A stretch of DNA of 64,000 nt from Mixta theicola (GTDB lineage Bacteria > Pseudomonadota > Gammaproteobacteria > Enterobacterales > Enterobacteriaceae), in assembly GCF_002895925.1 (NCBI RefSeq), contig NZ_NWUO01000001.1, positions 372,001 through 436,000 on the forward strand, read 5' to 3'. The notes below the pieces were generated by a model. That model saw only the letters and a list, made by a program, of their open reading frames with translations. It ran no database searches and had not been told where the DNA came from. The position numbers and the translations under genes are program-made. This document shows positions 26,620 to 38,148 of the stretch, in pieces (position 1 is the first letter of the stretch; each line of letters begins with the position of its first letter).

Positions 26620-27725
26620 AGACCCACTTTCAGCAGTTTACCGTTGTGTTCATCCGTCAGCACATACAGATAACCGTCCGGCCCCTGGCGCACATCACGA
26701 ATTCGCTCGCCGCGATCCTGCAACAGTCGCTCTTCCTTAATCACCTTATCGCCGTTAAGACTCAGGCGAATCAGACTCTTCTCCTTCAGCGCGCCGATAA
26801 ACAGCGAGTTTTTCCACGGCTGAAAACGTGCGCTGTTATAAAAGGCCATGCCGCTGATAGCGGGTGAGTTTTTCCACCAGTAAACCGGCTGTTCAGTACC
26901 CGGCACTTCGCCGCCCTTCGACTCCGGCACCTTGCCGCCGCTATAGTCGATGCCCCAGGTTGCCAGCGGCCAGCCGTAGTTTTTTCCTTGCTGCGGAATA
27001 TTGACCTCATCGCCGCCGCGTGGCCCATGCTCGCTCTCCCATATTTGCTGCGTCCAGGGATTAAGCGCCAGCCCCTGCGGATTGCGCAGGCCATAGGCCC
27101 AAATCTCCGGGCGCGCATTTTGACGTTTGATAAAAGGGTTATCCTCCGGCACCGAGCCATCGCTTTTCAGACGCACCAGCTTGCCCTGCAGCTTATCCAG
27201 ATCCTGCGCGGTAGCGCTCTGGAAGTTATCGCCAAAGGCGATCCACAGATAGCCCTGGCGATCGAAGGCGAGACGAGTACCAAGATTAGCGCCGCCGGAA
27301 AGCTTCGGCTGCTGGCGCAGCACCACCCTGAAATCCGCCAGCCGCCGCCCGTCTTCGCTCAGCCTGCCGTAACCCACCGCCGCCCCGGCACGGCCATTTT
27401 TATCCGCTTCGCTATAGCTGAGCCAGACGCGGCGGCTTTGCGTAAAATCAGGCGCCAGCGCGACATCCAGCAGGCCGCCCTGACGCTGATGCCACACCTC
27501 CGGCACGCCCTCAATGGGCTGCGACAGCCCTTTGTCCGGCTGCCACAGGCGCAGCGCACCCGCCCGCTCGGTAAGCAAAATCGTTTTATTATCCGGTAAG
27601 AAAGCCAGTGACCAGGGATGATCGAGCTTATCCTGCAGCTGCTGCACCGTAACCTGCGCCGCCAGCAGCGGGGCTGAAAACAGCAGCGCCCCGCTTAATG
27701 CCAGAGAAATTAATGAACGAGACAT
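26610..27725 (-). CDS. yliI: PQQ-dependent soluble aldose sugar dehydrogenase
   Basis: Periplasmic six-bladed beta-propeller dehydrogenase (GSDH family) oxidising aldoses with PQQ. Signal peptide MSRSLISLALSGALLFSAPLLAA, then DHPWSLAFLPD, RAGALRLW and GLRNPQGLALNP propeller motifs and the EHGPRGGDEVN segment. The ATG at 27725 has AAGGAG seven bases upstream and gives 371 residues, equal to E. coli YliI; the longer frame from 27743 is not needed. The cell must make or import PQQ for activity; no pqq genes are in the window. Confidence 0.93.
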   Translation of the reverse strand: MSRSLISLALSGALLFSAPLLAAQVTVQQLQDKLDHPWSLAFLPDNKTILLTERAGALRLWQPDKGLSQPIEGVPEVWHQRQGGLLDVALAPDFTQSRRVWLSYSEADKNGRAGAAVGYGRLSEDGRRLADFRVVLRQQPKLSGGANLGTRLAFDRQGYLWIAFGDNFQSATAQDLDKLQGKLVRLKSDGSVPEDNPFIKRQNARPEIWAYGLRNPQGLALNPWTQQIWESEHGPRGGDEVNIPQQGKNYGWPLATWGIDYSGGKVPESKGGEVPGTEQPVYWWKNSPAISGMAFYNSARFQPWKNSLFIGALKEKSLIRLSLNGDKVIKEERLLQDRGERIRDVRQGPDGYLYVLTDEHNGKLLKVGLQP

Positions 27726-27893
27726 CACACACTCCTTCAGCAAACACAGAGTAAATGTAGCAGTAAGCAGCAGGTTACGCGGCCAGGCGCGTGGGTGAAT
27801 GTTTTAAGCCGTCAGGTGGATAAGCCAGGCAAGGCGCTTTTCCCCTGCTTTTGTGATTTTTTTCACGCTTTCGCGCTTAAAAGCGCTAAAAAC

Positions 27894-27985
27894 TTGCCCA
27901 AAGTACAAAGCAAACTAATATTTTAACAGGCGTTAATATTTAATTTCCCTGGTGTTTGGCCCGTCCTGTTGGCGGGCTTTTTTTT
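27894..27985 (+). ncRNA. Candidate small RNA with an ArcZ-like seed
   Basis: The gap between two minus-strand genes holds an orphan plus-strand intrinsic terminator: GCCCG (27959-27963), loop, CGGGC (27973-27977) and eight T. Just upstream is TTTCCCTGGTGTT (27944-27956) followed by TGGC, which matches the conserved base-pairing core of the Hfq sRNA ArcZ as I recall it (TTTCCCTGGTGTTGGC). A possible promoter is TTGCCC (27894-27899), 16 bp, TAATAT (27916-27921), giving a start near 27928 and an RNA of about 58 nt, the size of processed ArcZ. E. coli ArcZ lies beside arcB, so this would be a second, shorter relative. Seed identity is from memory. Confidence 0.55.
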
Positions 27986-28024
27986 ATCGCTTACGCCGCC
28001 GAATTAACCTTACAGCCAACTGTT

Positions 28025-28447
28025 TTATTCCTGCTCAGCGGCTAAATCGGTACTGACACGCAATTTATACAAATCGATCGTTTTATCCCGGATTACATTC
28101 ATCTTCGCTTCAGCCGCCACCAGCGGCCATATCGTACCCTGCTGCTGCTGATAATAAGCGGAGATCGCCGCATTATAGCCGTCGCGATACTGCAACCAGC
28201 TACGCTGCGCGGCGGTTATTTTTTGCCTGACGCTTTTCGGCTGCCCTTTAAGCAGCAGCTGATACTGCTTATTCAACTCGCTATCCCACTGCTGAATCGC
28301 GCTGCTGTAGCACTGCGCATTATCAATGGTGCTGTTTGCATGCTGCTTGCATCCCTGCAGCTGCTTATCAATATTCGCACCCGGCAGCGCCGCCAGGCCG
28401 ACGGCGGGCAACGTCAGCGACAGCAGCAATAACGCGGTTAACTTCAT
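28025..28447 (-). CDS. LprI-family (DUF1311) periplasmic protein
   Basis: A 140-residue secreted protein: signal peptide to about residue 19 (LPAVGLA), then a DUF1311 domain with two cysteines (Cys33, Cys46), a typical AAQRSWLQYRD motif and a helical C-terminus. Relatives include the lysozyme inhibitor LprI of Mycobacterium, but most enterobacterial members are uncharacterised. Function is not assigned. It precedes no obvious partner; the next gene downstream on this strand is yliI after a 299-bp gap. Confidence 0.75.
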   Translation of the reverse strand: MKLTALLLLSLTLPAVGLAALPGANIDKQLQGCKQHANSTIDNAQCYSSAIQQWDSELNKQYQLLLKGQPKSVRQKITAAQRSWLQYRDGYNAAISAYYQQQQGTIWPLVAAEAKMNVIRDKTIDLYKLRVSTDLAAEQE

Positions 28448-28504
28448 TTATCGACCTTAATAGTTCGACGCCATCGGGCAGCTCAGCTGCCGACGACGGG
28501 TTGA

Positions 28505-29470
28505 TTATTCAAAGGGGAAACGGATCCCCCAGCGCTGACGAATATCGGTCATCAGCGCCACGACATCATTAGTCAGATAATGCAGCGGGTTCGCGCCCTC
28601 GGCGGCATATTTTTCCAGCGCCAGGATTTCATACTGCAGCGCGCGGTCGGTTTCTCCCGCTTCGATGGTTTCGGTGGCGCCGTCCGCCCAGCTTAGCTGC
28701 GCCCGCTGCGCGCGTGGGAAATCATCAACGGTAATAAAGCCCCGTTCGCAGGCGACGATGCCGCGCTTCGGCATTTTGGCGCGAAACGCCAGCGAGATGG
28801 CGGCCATTTCATTTTGGGTGTTTTGCAGCAGAATGCCGCACTGCTCGTCCACGCCGGAGCTGAATTTACTGACCGTGGTAAACAGCTGGTTCGGCTGCTC
28901 GCTCATAAAGAAGCGGGCAAACGAGAGCGCGTAGGTGCCAATATCCAGCAGCGCGCCGCCTGCCAGCGCCGGATTAAAGAAGCGGTTGTTGAGATCGGCC
29001 TCTTTGACGGTGCCAAAAGAAACCTGAATCATTTTCAGCTTGCCCAGCTTTCCGCTCTCGATCAGCCTCTTCAGCTGATGAAACAGCGGCATATGAAACA
29101 GCGTCATCGCCTCGGCCACGATCAGTTTCTTCTCTGCCGCCAGGCGGTTAATCGCATTCAGCTCGCTGCTGCTGACGGTAATCGCCTTTTCCACCAGCAG
29201 ATGCTTGCCCTGCTCCAGCGCCTGTTTCATCCAGCTGAAATGGCTGGCGTGCGGCGTAGAGATATAAACCGCATCAATTTGCGGATCGGCCAGCAGCTGA
29301 GGAATATCATCAAATACCCGTTCAATACCGTAGCGTTGCGCAAACGCCTCGCCTTTTTCACGGCTTCTGGCGCCCACCGCGTATATTTTTCTGCCCAGCG
29401 CGCCCTGAGCGGCGGCAAACTGTTGCGCAATCGCGCCCGGTCCAATAATTGCCCACGTTAACGGCTTCAT
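28505..29470 (-). CDS. Gfo/Idh/MocA-family NAD(P)-dependent oxidoreductase
   Basis: A 321-residue cytoplasmic dehydrogenase with N-terminal Rossmann motif WAIIGPGAIAQQF, the EKAIT segment (Lys of the EKP-type motif, here EKA), and a C-terminal alpha/beta substrate domain with GGALLDIGTYAL containing the conserved Asp. Family members act on sugars, inositols or trans-dihydrodiols. The substrate is unknown. The ATG at 29470 has AGGAAG upstream; the frame opens 37 codons earlier without conservation. Confidence 0.85.
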   Translation of the reverse strand: MKPLTWAIIGPGAIAQQFAAAQGALGRKIYAVGARSREKGEAFAQRYGIERVFDDIPQLLADPQIDAVYISTPHASHFSWMKQALEQGKHLLVEKAITVSSSELNAINRLAAEKKLIVAEAMTLFHMPLFHQLKRLIESGKLGKLKMIQVSFGTVKEADLNNRFFNPALAGGALLDIGTYALSFARFFMSEQPNQLFTTVSKFSSGVDEQCGILLQNTQNEMAAISLAFRAKMPKRGIVACERGFITVDDFPRAQRAQLSWADGATETIEAGETDRALQYEILALEKYAAEGANPLHYLTNDVVALMTDIRQRWGIRFPFE

Positions 29471-29552
29471 TTTTTCTTCCTTTTCGCTCTCTGAAGGGTA
29501 AGTGTAGACAGCGAAAGGCGCGACGGGTGAATCTGCCCGTCGCGGGTGGTTT

Positions 29553-30458
29553 TCAGCCTTGCAGTTTCGGATCCAGCGCATCGCGCAGGCCGTCGCCCAG
29601 CAGATTAAAGGCCAGCACCGTCAGAAAGATCGCCAGGCTGGGGAAGATCGCCACGTGCGGCGCCATGACCATATCCGCCCGCGCCTCGTTGAGCATCGCG
29701 CCCCACTCCGGCGTTGGCGGCTGAGCGCCCAGTCCCAGAAACGACAGGCTGGCGGCGGTAATAATCGAGGTGCCGATGCGCATGGTGAAATAGACCACAA
29801 TCGACGAGACCGTACCGGGCAGAATATGGCGCACGATCAGGGTCCAGTCCGATGCGCCAATGCTGCGCGCCGACTCAATAAAGGTTTGATGCTTCAGTAC
29901 CAGCGTATTGCCGCGCACCAGACGGGCAAAGGCGGGAACGCTGAAAATCGCCACCGCCACGATAACGTTGGCGATACCGCTGCCCATGATCGCCACCACC
30001 GCAATCGCCAGCAAAATGCCCGGAAAGGCAAACAGCACATCGCAGATACGCATAATAATGCGGTCCCACCAGCCCTCGTAGTAACCGGCCAGCAGGCCGA
30101 GCGCGGTGCCCATCGCCCCGCCGATAGCGACGGAGAAAAAGCCCGCCAGCAGCGAAATGCGGGTGCCTGCCAGTACCCGGCTAAAAATATCGCGGCCGAG
30201 GGAATCCACGCCAAACCAGTGCATGGCGGAAGGGCCTTCCGTCAGCCGGTCATAGTCGAAGTAATTTTCGGCATCAAAGGGCGCAATCCACGGCGCGAAC
30301 GCCGCCAGCGCAATCAGCAGCAGCACAAAAATGCCGGCCGCCAGCGCCACATGCTGACGACGAAAACGCCGCCAGAATTCGCGCCACGGCGTACGCACCC
30401 GATCGCTGTGTTGCAGGGGCATCGCTTTCAGAGCTGCCTCTCGTCGCCAGTTTTTCAT
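29553..30458 (-). CDS. gsiD: Glutathione ABC transporter permease GsiD
   Basis: A 301-residue DppC-type permease with an OppC_N segment and six helices. The conserved [15 protein letters not shown] and [21 protein letters not shown] coupling loop match E. coli GsiD. It pairs with GsiC to form the inner-membrane channel for glutathione. Last gene of iaaA-gsiABCD, starting 9 bp after gsiC. Confidence 0.94.
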   Translation of the reverse strand: MKNWRREAALKAMPLQHSDRVRTPWREFWRRFRRQHVALAAGIFVLLLIALAAFAPWIAPFDAENYFDYDRLTEGPSAMHWFGVDSLGRDIFSRVLAGTRISLLAGFFSVAIGGAMGTALGLLAGYYEGWWDRIIMRICDVLFAFPGILLAIAVVAIMGSGIANVIVAVAIFSVPAFARLVRGNTLVLKHQTFIESARSIGASDWTLIVRHILPGTVSSIVVYFTMRIGTSIITAASLSFLGLGAQPPTPEWGAMLNEARADMVMAPHVAIFPSLAIFLTVLAFNLLGDGLRDALDPKLQG

Positions 30459-30467
30459 CGCAGCTCC

Positions 30468-31388
30468 TTATTGGTAACGTATCGTCGGGTTAATGGCGGC
30501 ATACAGCATATCCACGACCAGGTTGATCAGGATAAATTCCAGCGAAAACAGCAGCACTTCCGCCTGGATTACCGGGTAGTCGCGCATCTCCACCGAATCC
30601 ACCAGCAGGCGTCCCAGGCCTGGCCAGTTAAATACCACTTCCACCACAATCGAGCCGCCCAGCAGAAAGCCAAACTGCAAGCCCATCATGGTGACCACCG
30701 GGATCATGGCGTTGCGCAGGCCATGCCTGACTAAAACCTGCGATTCGCTCACCCCTTTGGCGCGAGCGGTGCGCATATAGTCTTCCTGCATCACCTCAAT
30801 AAAAGAGGCGCGGGTAAAGCGCGCCATAATTGCCGCCACCGCCGCGCCCAGCGTAATTGACGGCAAAATATAGTGCCGCCAGCTCTCGGCGCCGACGGTC
30901 GGCAGCCAGCCCAGCTCCACGGAAAAGATCTGCATCAGCAGCATACCGAGCGCAAAGGCGGGAAAAGAGATACCCGATACCGCCAGCGTCATGCCAAGGC
31001 GATCCGGCCAGCGATTACGCCAGACGGCGGAGACAATGCCGATCGCCATACCAAAAATCACCGACCAGACCATGCTGGTCAGCGTCAGCCACAGCGTAGG
31101 CAGAAAGCGCGAGGCGATCTCCTGCGATACCGGCCTTTTCGACACCATTGAAGTGCCAAAATCCCCGCGCAGCGCGTTAGCCATAAAATGCAGGAACTGC
31201 TGCGGCAGCGGCTTATCCAGCCCCAAATCCTGACGTACCAGCTCAACGACGCGGGCATCCGCCTCGTGCCCGGCCACCAGCCGCGCCGGATCGCCCGGCA
31301 GTAAATGAACAAACAGAAAGACCAGCACCGCCACGATCAGCAGCGTGGGAATTAACCCCAGCAGGCGTTTAAGGAAATAGTTCAGCAT
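30468..31388 (-). CDS. gsiC: Glutathione ABC transporter permease GsiC
   Basis: A 306-residue DppB-type permease, partner of GsiD, with coupling loop [25 protein letters not shown]. The ATG at 31388 ([16 protein letters not shown]) aligns with E. coli GsiC and gives the same length. An in-frame ATG at 31439 overlaps the gsiB stop (TAATG) and would add 17 residues; coupled initiation there cannot be excluded. Confidence 0.93.
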   Translation of the reverse strand: MLNYFLKRLLGLIPTLLIVAVLVFLFVHLLPGDPARLVAGHEADARVVELVRQDLGLDKPLPQQFLHFMANALRGDFGTSMVSKRPVSQEIASRFLPTLWLTLTSMVWSVIFGMAIGIVSAVWRNRWPDRLGMTLAVSGISFPAFALGMLLMQIFSVELGWLPTVGAESWRHYILPSITLGAAVAAIMARFTRASFIEVMQEDYMRTARAKGVSESQVLVRHGLRNAMIPVVTMMGLQFGFLLGGSIVVEVVFNWPGLGRLLVDSVEMRDYPVIQAEVLLFSLEFILINLVVDMLYAAINPTIRYQ

Positions 31389-31438
31389 GCGTTTCCCTGC
31401 GCCGCAGACGCCAGCCTCAGCGGCTGGCGGCGCGGACA

Positions 31439-32977
31439 TTACTTCAGATCGGCTTCATCAAAATTAAATGAGGTATCGGGCATCATGTAAAAACCGCTCA
31501 GCGATTTGGTATGGGCCGAAACCAGTTTTTCCACCACCAGCGGCGCCCAGGGGCGATCGTTCCAGATACGATCCTGCGCATCTTTGTACAGCTGCGCTTT
31601 TTTCGCCTTGTCGGTGGTTTTCAGCGCGTCGTTCAGATCCTTATCCACCTGTTTATTGCTGTAAAACGCGGTGTTAAAGATAGCCGGCGGCCAGGAAGCG
31701 GTAGCAAACAGCGGCGTCAGCGCCCAGTCAGCTTCGCCGGTCGAGGCGGACCAGCCGGTATAGAACATGCGCACGCCGCTCTCTTTTTGTCCTTTCCCTT
31801 CCACTTCCGCCGCACGCTGGCCGGCATCCATCGCCGTAACCTTCACTTTAATGCCGACCTGCGCCAGCTGCTGCTGGGTGAACTGCAACACCTTCTGCGC
31901 GGTGCTGTGGTTATGGGAAGACCAGAGCGTGGTGCTGAAACCGTCAGGGAAGCCCGCCTCTTTCAGCAGCTGGCGCGCTTTCGCCGGGTTATATTCAATC
32001 GCCGGATAGCTTTGCGCATAGGCGATGGACGGCGGCACGATGCCGGTAGCAGGCGTGGCATAACCGGCAAAGGCGACTTTACTCAGCGCCTGACGGTTAA
32101 TCGCATAGTTAATCGCCTCGCGCACTTTCGGATTATCAAACGGCTTCTGCGTCACGTTAAAGCTGATATAGCGCTGCATAATCGATGGCGCGCTGACTAA
32201 ATCGAGCTTGCTGTTTTTCTCCAGCAGCTTCGCCTGCTCATAGGGGATCGGGAAGGCAAAGTTGGCCTCGCCGGTTTGCAGCATCGCGGCGCGGGTATTG
32301 TTATCAACAATCGGGCGCCAGGTAATGCTGTCGAGCTTCGGATAGCCCGGCTTCCAGTAGCCGTCCCACTTTTTCACCTTCACAAAATCGGTCTGGTTCC
32401 AGGTCACGAACTGATAAGGCCCGGTTCCTACCGGATGGAAGCCGATCTCTTTGCCATATTTTTTCAGCGCGGTGGGAGAAATCATCGCCGCCGCCGGATG
32501 GGCCAGAATATTGATAAAGGCGGAGAACGGCTGCTTCAGGGTGATTTTCACCGTGGTGGGATCGATAGCTTCGGTGGTGGCGATATATTTAAACAGGTTA
32601 TAGCGCTTCAGGTGGTTATCTTCATCGCTGGCGCGATCGAGATTCACCTTCACCGCCTCGGCGTTAAAATCGGTGCCGTCCTGAAACTTAATGCCGGAGC
32701 GCAGCTTAATGGTCCAGGTCAGGCCGTCGGGGCTGGCCTGATAGCTTTCCGCCAGCACGTTCACCAGCTTCATATCCTTATCAAAACCGAACAGCCCCTG
32801 ATAAAAGGATTTCGCTACCGCCTGCGACAGCGTGTCGTTGGCGTCATACGGGTCGAGCGTGGTGAAGTTAGAGCCTACGGCGATCACCGCATCCTTTGCT
32901 GCCCAGCCAGGCACAGCGGCAAAACTGCTAAGCAGGCCGGCGGTTAACAGCCATCTGCGGGTCATATGTTTGGTCAT
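31439..32977 (-). CDS. gsiB: Periplasmic glutathione-binding protein GsiB
   Basis: A 512-residue family 5 (DppA/OppA) binding protein, the same length as E. coli GsiB. Signal peptide ends near AVPGWAA; mature part begins [21 protein letters not shown]. The C-terminal [16 protein letters not shown] is characteristic. It delivers glutathione to GsiCD. AAGGAG lies upstream of ATG 32977; a second ATG four codons later is possible. Confidence 0.94.
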   Translation of the reverse strand: MTKHMTRRWLLTAGLLSSFAAVPGWAAKDAVIAVGSNFTTLDPYDANDTLSQAVAKSFYQGLFGFDKDMKLVNVLAESYQASPDGLTWTIKLRSGIKFQDGTDFNAEAVKVNLDRASDEDNHLKRYNLFKYIATTEAIDPTTVKITLKQPFSAFINILAHPAAAMISPTALKKYGKEIGFHPVGTGPYQFVTWNQTDFVKVKKWDGYWKPGYPKLDSITWRPIVDNNTRAAMLQTGEANFAFPIPYEQAKLLEKNSKLDLVSAPSIMQRYISFNVTQKPFDNPKVREAINYAINRQALSKVAFAGYATPATGIVPPSIAYAQSYPAIEYNPAKARQLLKEAGFPDGFSTTLWSSHNHSTAQKVLQFTQQQLAQVGIKVKVTAMDAGQRAAEVEGKGQKESGVRMFYTGWSASTGEADWALTPLFATASWPPAIFNTAFYSNKQVDKDLNDALKTTDKAKKAQLYKDAQDRIWNDRPWAPLVVEKLVSAHTKSLSGFYMMPDTSFNFDEADLK

Positions 32978-33025
32978 ATTGCTTATTCTCCTTAGTCCCT
33001 TCCGGGTTATGCAAAAGCCGGGCCG

Positions 33026-34882
<1,857 letters not shown>

Positions 34883-34891
34883 GCTGGCTCC

Positions 34892-35851
34892 TTAAGCTTG
34901 CCGGTAAATCTCTGTCACCGGCGTTTCATCCACATAACCGTAGCCGCGATACATGCCTTCGGTATTGAACGGCAGGGCGATATTTCCCGCGGCGTCAATG
35001 GCAATCAGCCCGCCGCTGCCGCCCAGCGCCGGGATTTTATCGAAAATAACGCGCTCGCTGGCCTGCTGCAGGCTAAGCCCGCCGTACTCCATCAGCGCAG
35101 CGACGTCGCAGGCCGCCAGCGTGCGTATAAAAACTTCGCCTGTGCCGGTACAGGAAACCGCCACGCGGCGGTTGCTGAAGCAGCCCGCACCCGGCAGCGG
35201 CGAATCGCCAATGCGCCCGACCCGTTTATTGGTCATGCCGCCGGTTGAGGTCGCGGCGGCCAGGTTGCCCGCGCTGTCGCAGGCCACCGCGCCAACCGTG
35301 CCCAGCTTACGATCACTATCCAGCGGCGCCGTTACCTGCGCCGCGCCATCATGATCCAGCAGCGTTTGCTGGCTGGCGCGCGCGCGCTGCAGCTGCTGCC
35401 AGCGTTCGTCGGTTGAGAAGAAATCCGCCGCGACCGGCGTCAGGCCCTGCTCCTGGGCAAACTGCTCCGCTCCGCTGCCGCACAGCAGCACGTGCGGGCT
35501 CTGTTCCAGCACCGCGCGGGCCGCCAGGATCGGGTTGCGAATATGCGCCACGCCAGCGACCGCGCCGGCATCCTGCGTGCGCCCGTCCATAATGCAGGCG
35601 TCTAGCTCATGCGTGCCCTGGTGGGTAAATACGCTGCCCTTTCCGGCATTAAACAGCGGGCACTCTTCCAGCAGGCGCACCGCTTCGGTAACCGCATCTA
35701 ACGCGCTGCCGCCAGCGGCGAGAATCGCCTGTCCGCTGGCGACAATATCGCCCAGCGCCTTCAGATAACGCTGCTCCTGCTCCGCGCTCAGCGCCGCACG
35801 TGCCATCGCGCCCGCGCCGCCGTGAATGGCAATGGCTGCTCTGCCCATCAT
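34892..35851 (-). CDS. iaaA: Isoaspartyl peptidase / L-asparaginase
   Basis: N-terminal nucleophile hydrolase that cleaves isoaspartyl dipeptides and asparagine. The 319-residue precursor should autocleave before Thr185 in KLGTVGAVA to give alpha and beta subunits, with GGMTNKRVGRIGDSP and CTGTGE lining the active site. First gene of the iaaA-gsiABCD operon, linking peptide and glutathione scavenging. Start may be ATG 35851 or the next codon. Confidence 0.94.
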   Translation of the reverse strand: MMGRAAIAIHGGAGAMARAALSAEQEQRYLKALGDIVASGQAILAAGGSALDAVTEAVRLLEECPLFNAGKGSVFTHQGTHELDACIMDGRTQDAGAVAGVAHIRNPILAARAVLEQSPHVLLCGSGAEQFAQEQGLTPVAADFFSTDERWQQLQRARASQQTLLDHDGAAQVTAPLDSDRKLGTVGAVACDSAGNLAAATSTGGMTNKRVGRIGDSPLPGAGCFSNRRVAVSCTGTGEVFIRTLAACDVAALMEYGGLSLQQASERVIFDKIPALGGSGGLIAIDAAGNIALPFNTEGMYRGYGYVDETPVTEIYRQA

Positions 35852-36098
35852 TATTTTCCCTGTGTTCTGAATCCGCCGGAAACGGCTGAATGGATGTGAT
35901 GTTATGATTTTTCGGCAAATTTTGACTATAGGTAGCGGCAGGGACGATGTAAAGCATAAAGCAAGATAAGGTTTAATAACAAAGCGTTATATATCATAAC
36001 TAAAAGTACAACATTAGCCTCAGGTGCGCTGGCAGGGTGATCGTTACGTCATTTCGCGCCATAATAGGCACCATCTGTCGTGTCTGGCCGGAGGCCAA

Positions 36099-37334
36099 AT
36101 GGAAAGTTTTACTGCGGGATTAATCTCCCTTGAAGAGGCCCGGCAAAAAATGCTGGATCGGCTCTCTCCCCTTAATGAGAGCGAAACGCTATCTATCTAT
36201 TCCGCTGCCGGACGGATTACCGCCGCGCCGGTGATCTCCCCGCTCAACGTCCCGCCGTTCGATAACTCGGCGATGGATGGCTATGCGGTGCGGATGGCCG
36301 ACCTTGCGCGTGGCGAAGCGCTGGCGCTGGCCGGTAAAGCCTTTGCCGGCGCGCCGTTTAGCGGTGAATGGCCCGCAGGCTGCTGTATCCGCATTATGAC
36401 CGGCGCGCCGGTGCCGGACGGCGCAGAGGCGGTGGTGATGCAGGAGCAAACCGCAGCGGAAGGCGAAGGCATTCGCTTTACCGCTGAGGTGAGCGCCGGA
36501 CAAAACATTCGTCGCGCCGGTGAGGATATTCGTCAGGGCGACAGCGTGCTGGCGGCAGGCGTTCGCCTGGGCGCGGCGGAACTGCCGCTGATCGCTTCGC
36601 TGGGCATCGGCGAGGTCGAGGTGGTACGTCGGCTGCGGGTCGCTATTTTTTCTACCGGCGATGAGCTGCAGCCGGTGGGCCAGCCGCTGGCGGCGGGCCA
36701 GATTTATGATACTAACCGCTTTACCGTACGGCTGATGCTGGACCAGCTTGGCTGCGAGGTGATCGATCTCGGCATTATTCGCGACGATCCGCAGGCGCTA
36801 CGCGCCGCCTTTGTCCAGGCCGACCGCGAAGCGGACGTGGTGATCAGCAGCGGCGGCGTCTCGGTGGGTGAAGCGGATTACACCAAAGCGATGCTGGACG
36901 AGCTGGGCGCCATTACTTTCTGGAAGCTGGCGATTAAGCCGGGCAAACCTTTCGCCTTTGGTCGGCTGAGCAACAGCTGGTTCTGCGGCCTGCCGGGCAA
37001 TCCGGTTTCCGCCGCCGTCACTTTCTATCAGCTGGTGCAGCCGCTGCTGGCGAAGCTGAGCGGCCAACAGCACGCCGCCCTGCCGCCGCGCCAGCGCGCA
37101 CGCGCCGTTACGCGTCTGAAGAAAACCCCTGGCCGCCTCGACTTTCAGCGCGGCGTGGTCAGCCGTGGCGCAGAGGGCGAGCTGCAGGTGACCAGCACCG
37201 GCCATCAGGGATCGCACGTGTTTAGCTCTTTCAGCCAGGCCAACTGCTTTATCGTGCTGGAGCGCGAACGCGGCCACGTTGAGCCGGGCGAATGGGTAGA
37301 GATCGAACCTTTTAACGTCCTGCTGGGAGGCTGA
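36099..37334 (+). CDS. moeA: Molybdopterin molybdenumtransferase
   Basis: Inserts molybdate into adenylylated molybdopterin to make Moco. The ATG at 36099, with GGAGG five bases upstream, gives 411 residues, equal to E. coli MoeA; the frame opens at 36024. Domain order is MoeA_N with DNSAMDGYA, the MoCF_biosynth domain with STGDEL and [12 protein letters not shown], and the C-terminal beta domain. Divergent from iaaA and one base ahead of moeB, as in E. coli. Confidence 0.96.
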   Translation: MESFTAGLISLEEARQKMLDRLSPLNESETLSIYSAAGRITAAPVISPLNVPPFDNSAMDGYAVRMADLARGEALALAGKAFAGAPFSGEWPAGCCIRIMTGAPVPDGAEAVVMQEQTAAEGEGIRFTAEVSAGQNIRRAGEDIRQGDSVLAAGVRLGAAELPLIASLGIGEVEVVRRLRVAIFSTGDELQPVGQPLAAGQIYDTNRFTVRLMLDQLGCEVIDLGIIRDDPQALRAAFVQADREADVVISSGGVSVGEADYTKAMLDELGAITFWKLAIKPGKPFAFGRLSNSWFCGLPGNPVSAAVTFYQLVQPLLAKLSGQQHAALPPRQRARAVTRLKKTPGRLDFQRGVVSRGAEGELQVTSTGHQGSHVFSSFSQANCFIVLERERGHVEPGEWVEIEPFNVLLGG

Positions 37335-37335
37335 T

Positions 37336-38100
37336 ATGCTGCCGGAGCTGACCGATAACGAAACCCTGCGTTATAACCGGCAGATCGTGCTGCGAGGCTT
37401 TGACTTTGATGGTCAGGAGCGGCTAAAAGCCTCCAGCGCGCTGGTAGTGGGCCTGGGCGGGCTGGGCTGCGCCGCCAGCCCGTATCTGGCCTCGGCCGGC
37501 GTCGGCACGCTGACCCTGCTCGATTTTGACACCGTTTCCCTTTCTAACCTGCAGCGTCAGGTACTACACAGCGACGCGGAGATCGGCGAGGCAAAAGTGG
37601 AATCGGCCCGGCGAAGGCTGGCGCAAATTAACCCGCTAATCCAGCTGCGCACCGTCAACGCCCGGCTGGATGATGCGGCGCTGGATGCGCTGGTGGCGCA
37701 GCATCAAGTGGTACTGGACTGTAGCGATAACGTCGCCACGCGCGAACAGCTTAATCGCCTCTGCTGGCGGCGGCGTATTCCGCTGGTTTCCGGGGCCGCC
37801 ATTCGTATGGAAGGCCAGATCGGCGTTTTTAGCTGGCAGGATGAAAATATGCCCTGCTACCGCTGTATCAGCCGTCTGTTTGGCAGCGATACCCTGAGCT
37901 GCGTCGAAGCGGGCGTCATGGCCCCGCTGGTTGGGGTGATCGGTTCACTGCAGGCGATGGAGGCGATTCGTCTGCTGACGCATTACGGCGCAGCGGCGGC
38001 CGGCAAATTGTTGATGTATGACGCGATGACGCTGCAGTTCCGTGAAATGAAGGTGGCAAAAGATCCAGCCTGCGAAGTGTGCGGCACAGTTTACGATTAA
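37336..38100 (+). CDS. moeB: Molybdopterin-synthase adenylyltransferase
   Basis: E1-like enzyme that adenylates the C-terminus of MoaD. The 254-residue protein shows the nucleotide loop VVGLGGLGCAAS, the DFDTVSLSNLQRQ segment, catalytic region DCSDN, and two zinc-binding CxxC pairs (CYRC and CEVC). It starts one base after the moeA stop, so the two are coupled. Confidence 0.96.
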   Translation: MLPELTDNETLRYNRQIVLRGFDFDGQERLKASSALVVGLGGLGCAASPYLASAGVGTLTLLDFDTVSLSNLQRQVLHSDAEIGEAKVESARRRLAQINPLIQLRTVNARLDDAALDALVAQHQVVLDCSDNVATREQLNRLCWRRRIPLVSGAAIRMEGQIGVFSWQDENMPCYRCISRLFGSDTLSCVEAGVMAPLVGVIGSLQAMEAIRLLTHYGAAAAGKLLMYDAMTLQFREMKVAKDPACEVCGTVYD

Positions 38101-38148
38101 TCAGGCTGATGATTCAGCAGCTACCCCTTCCCTGGCTATATTTGAAAT

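Noticed and set aside
35970-36010. ModE-like CGTTATATA half-site before moeA
   Set aside because: The second half-site is missing at the expected distance, and moeA is not a classical ModE target.
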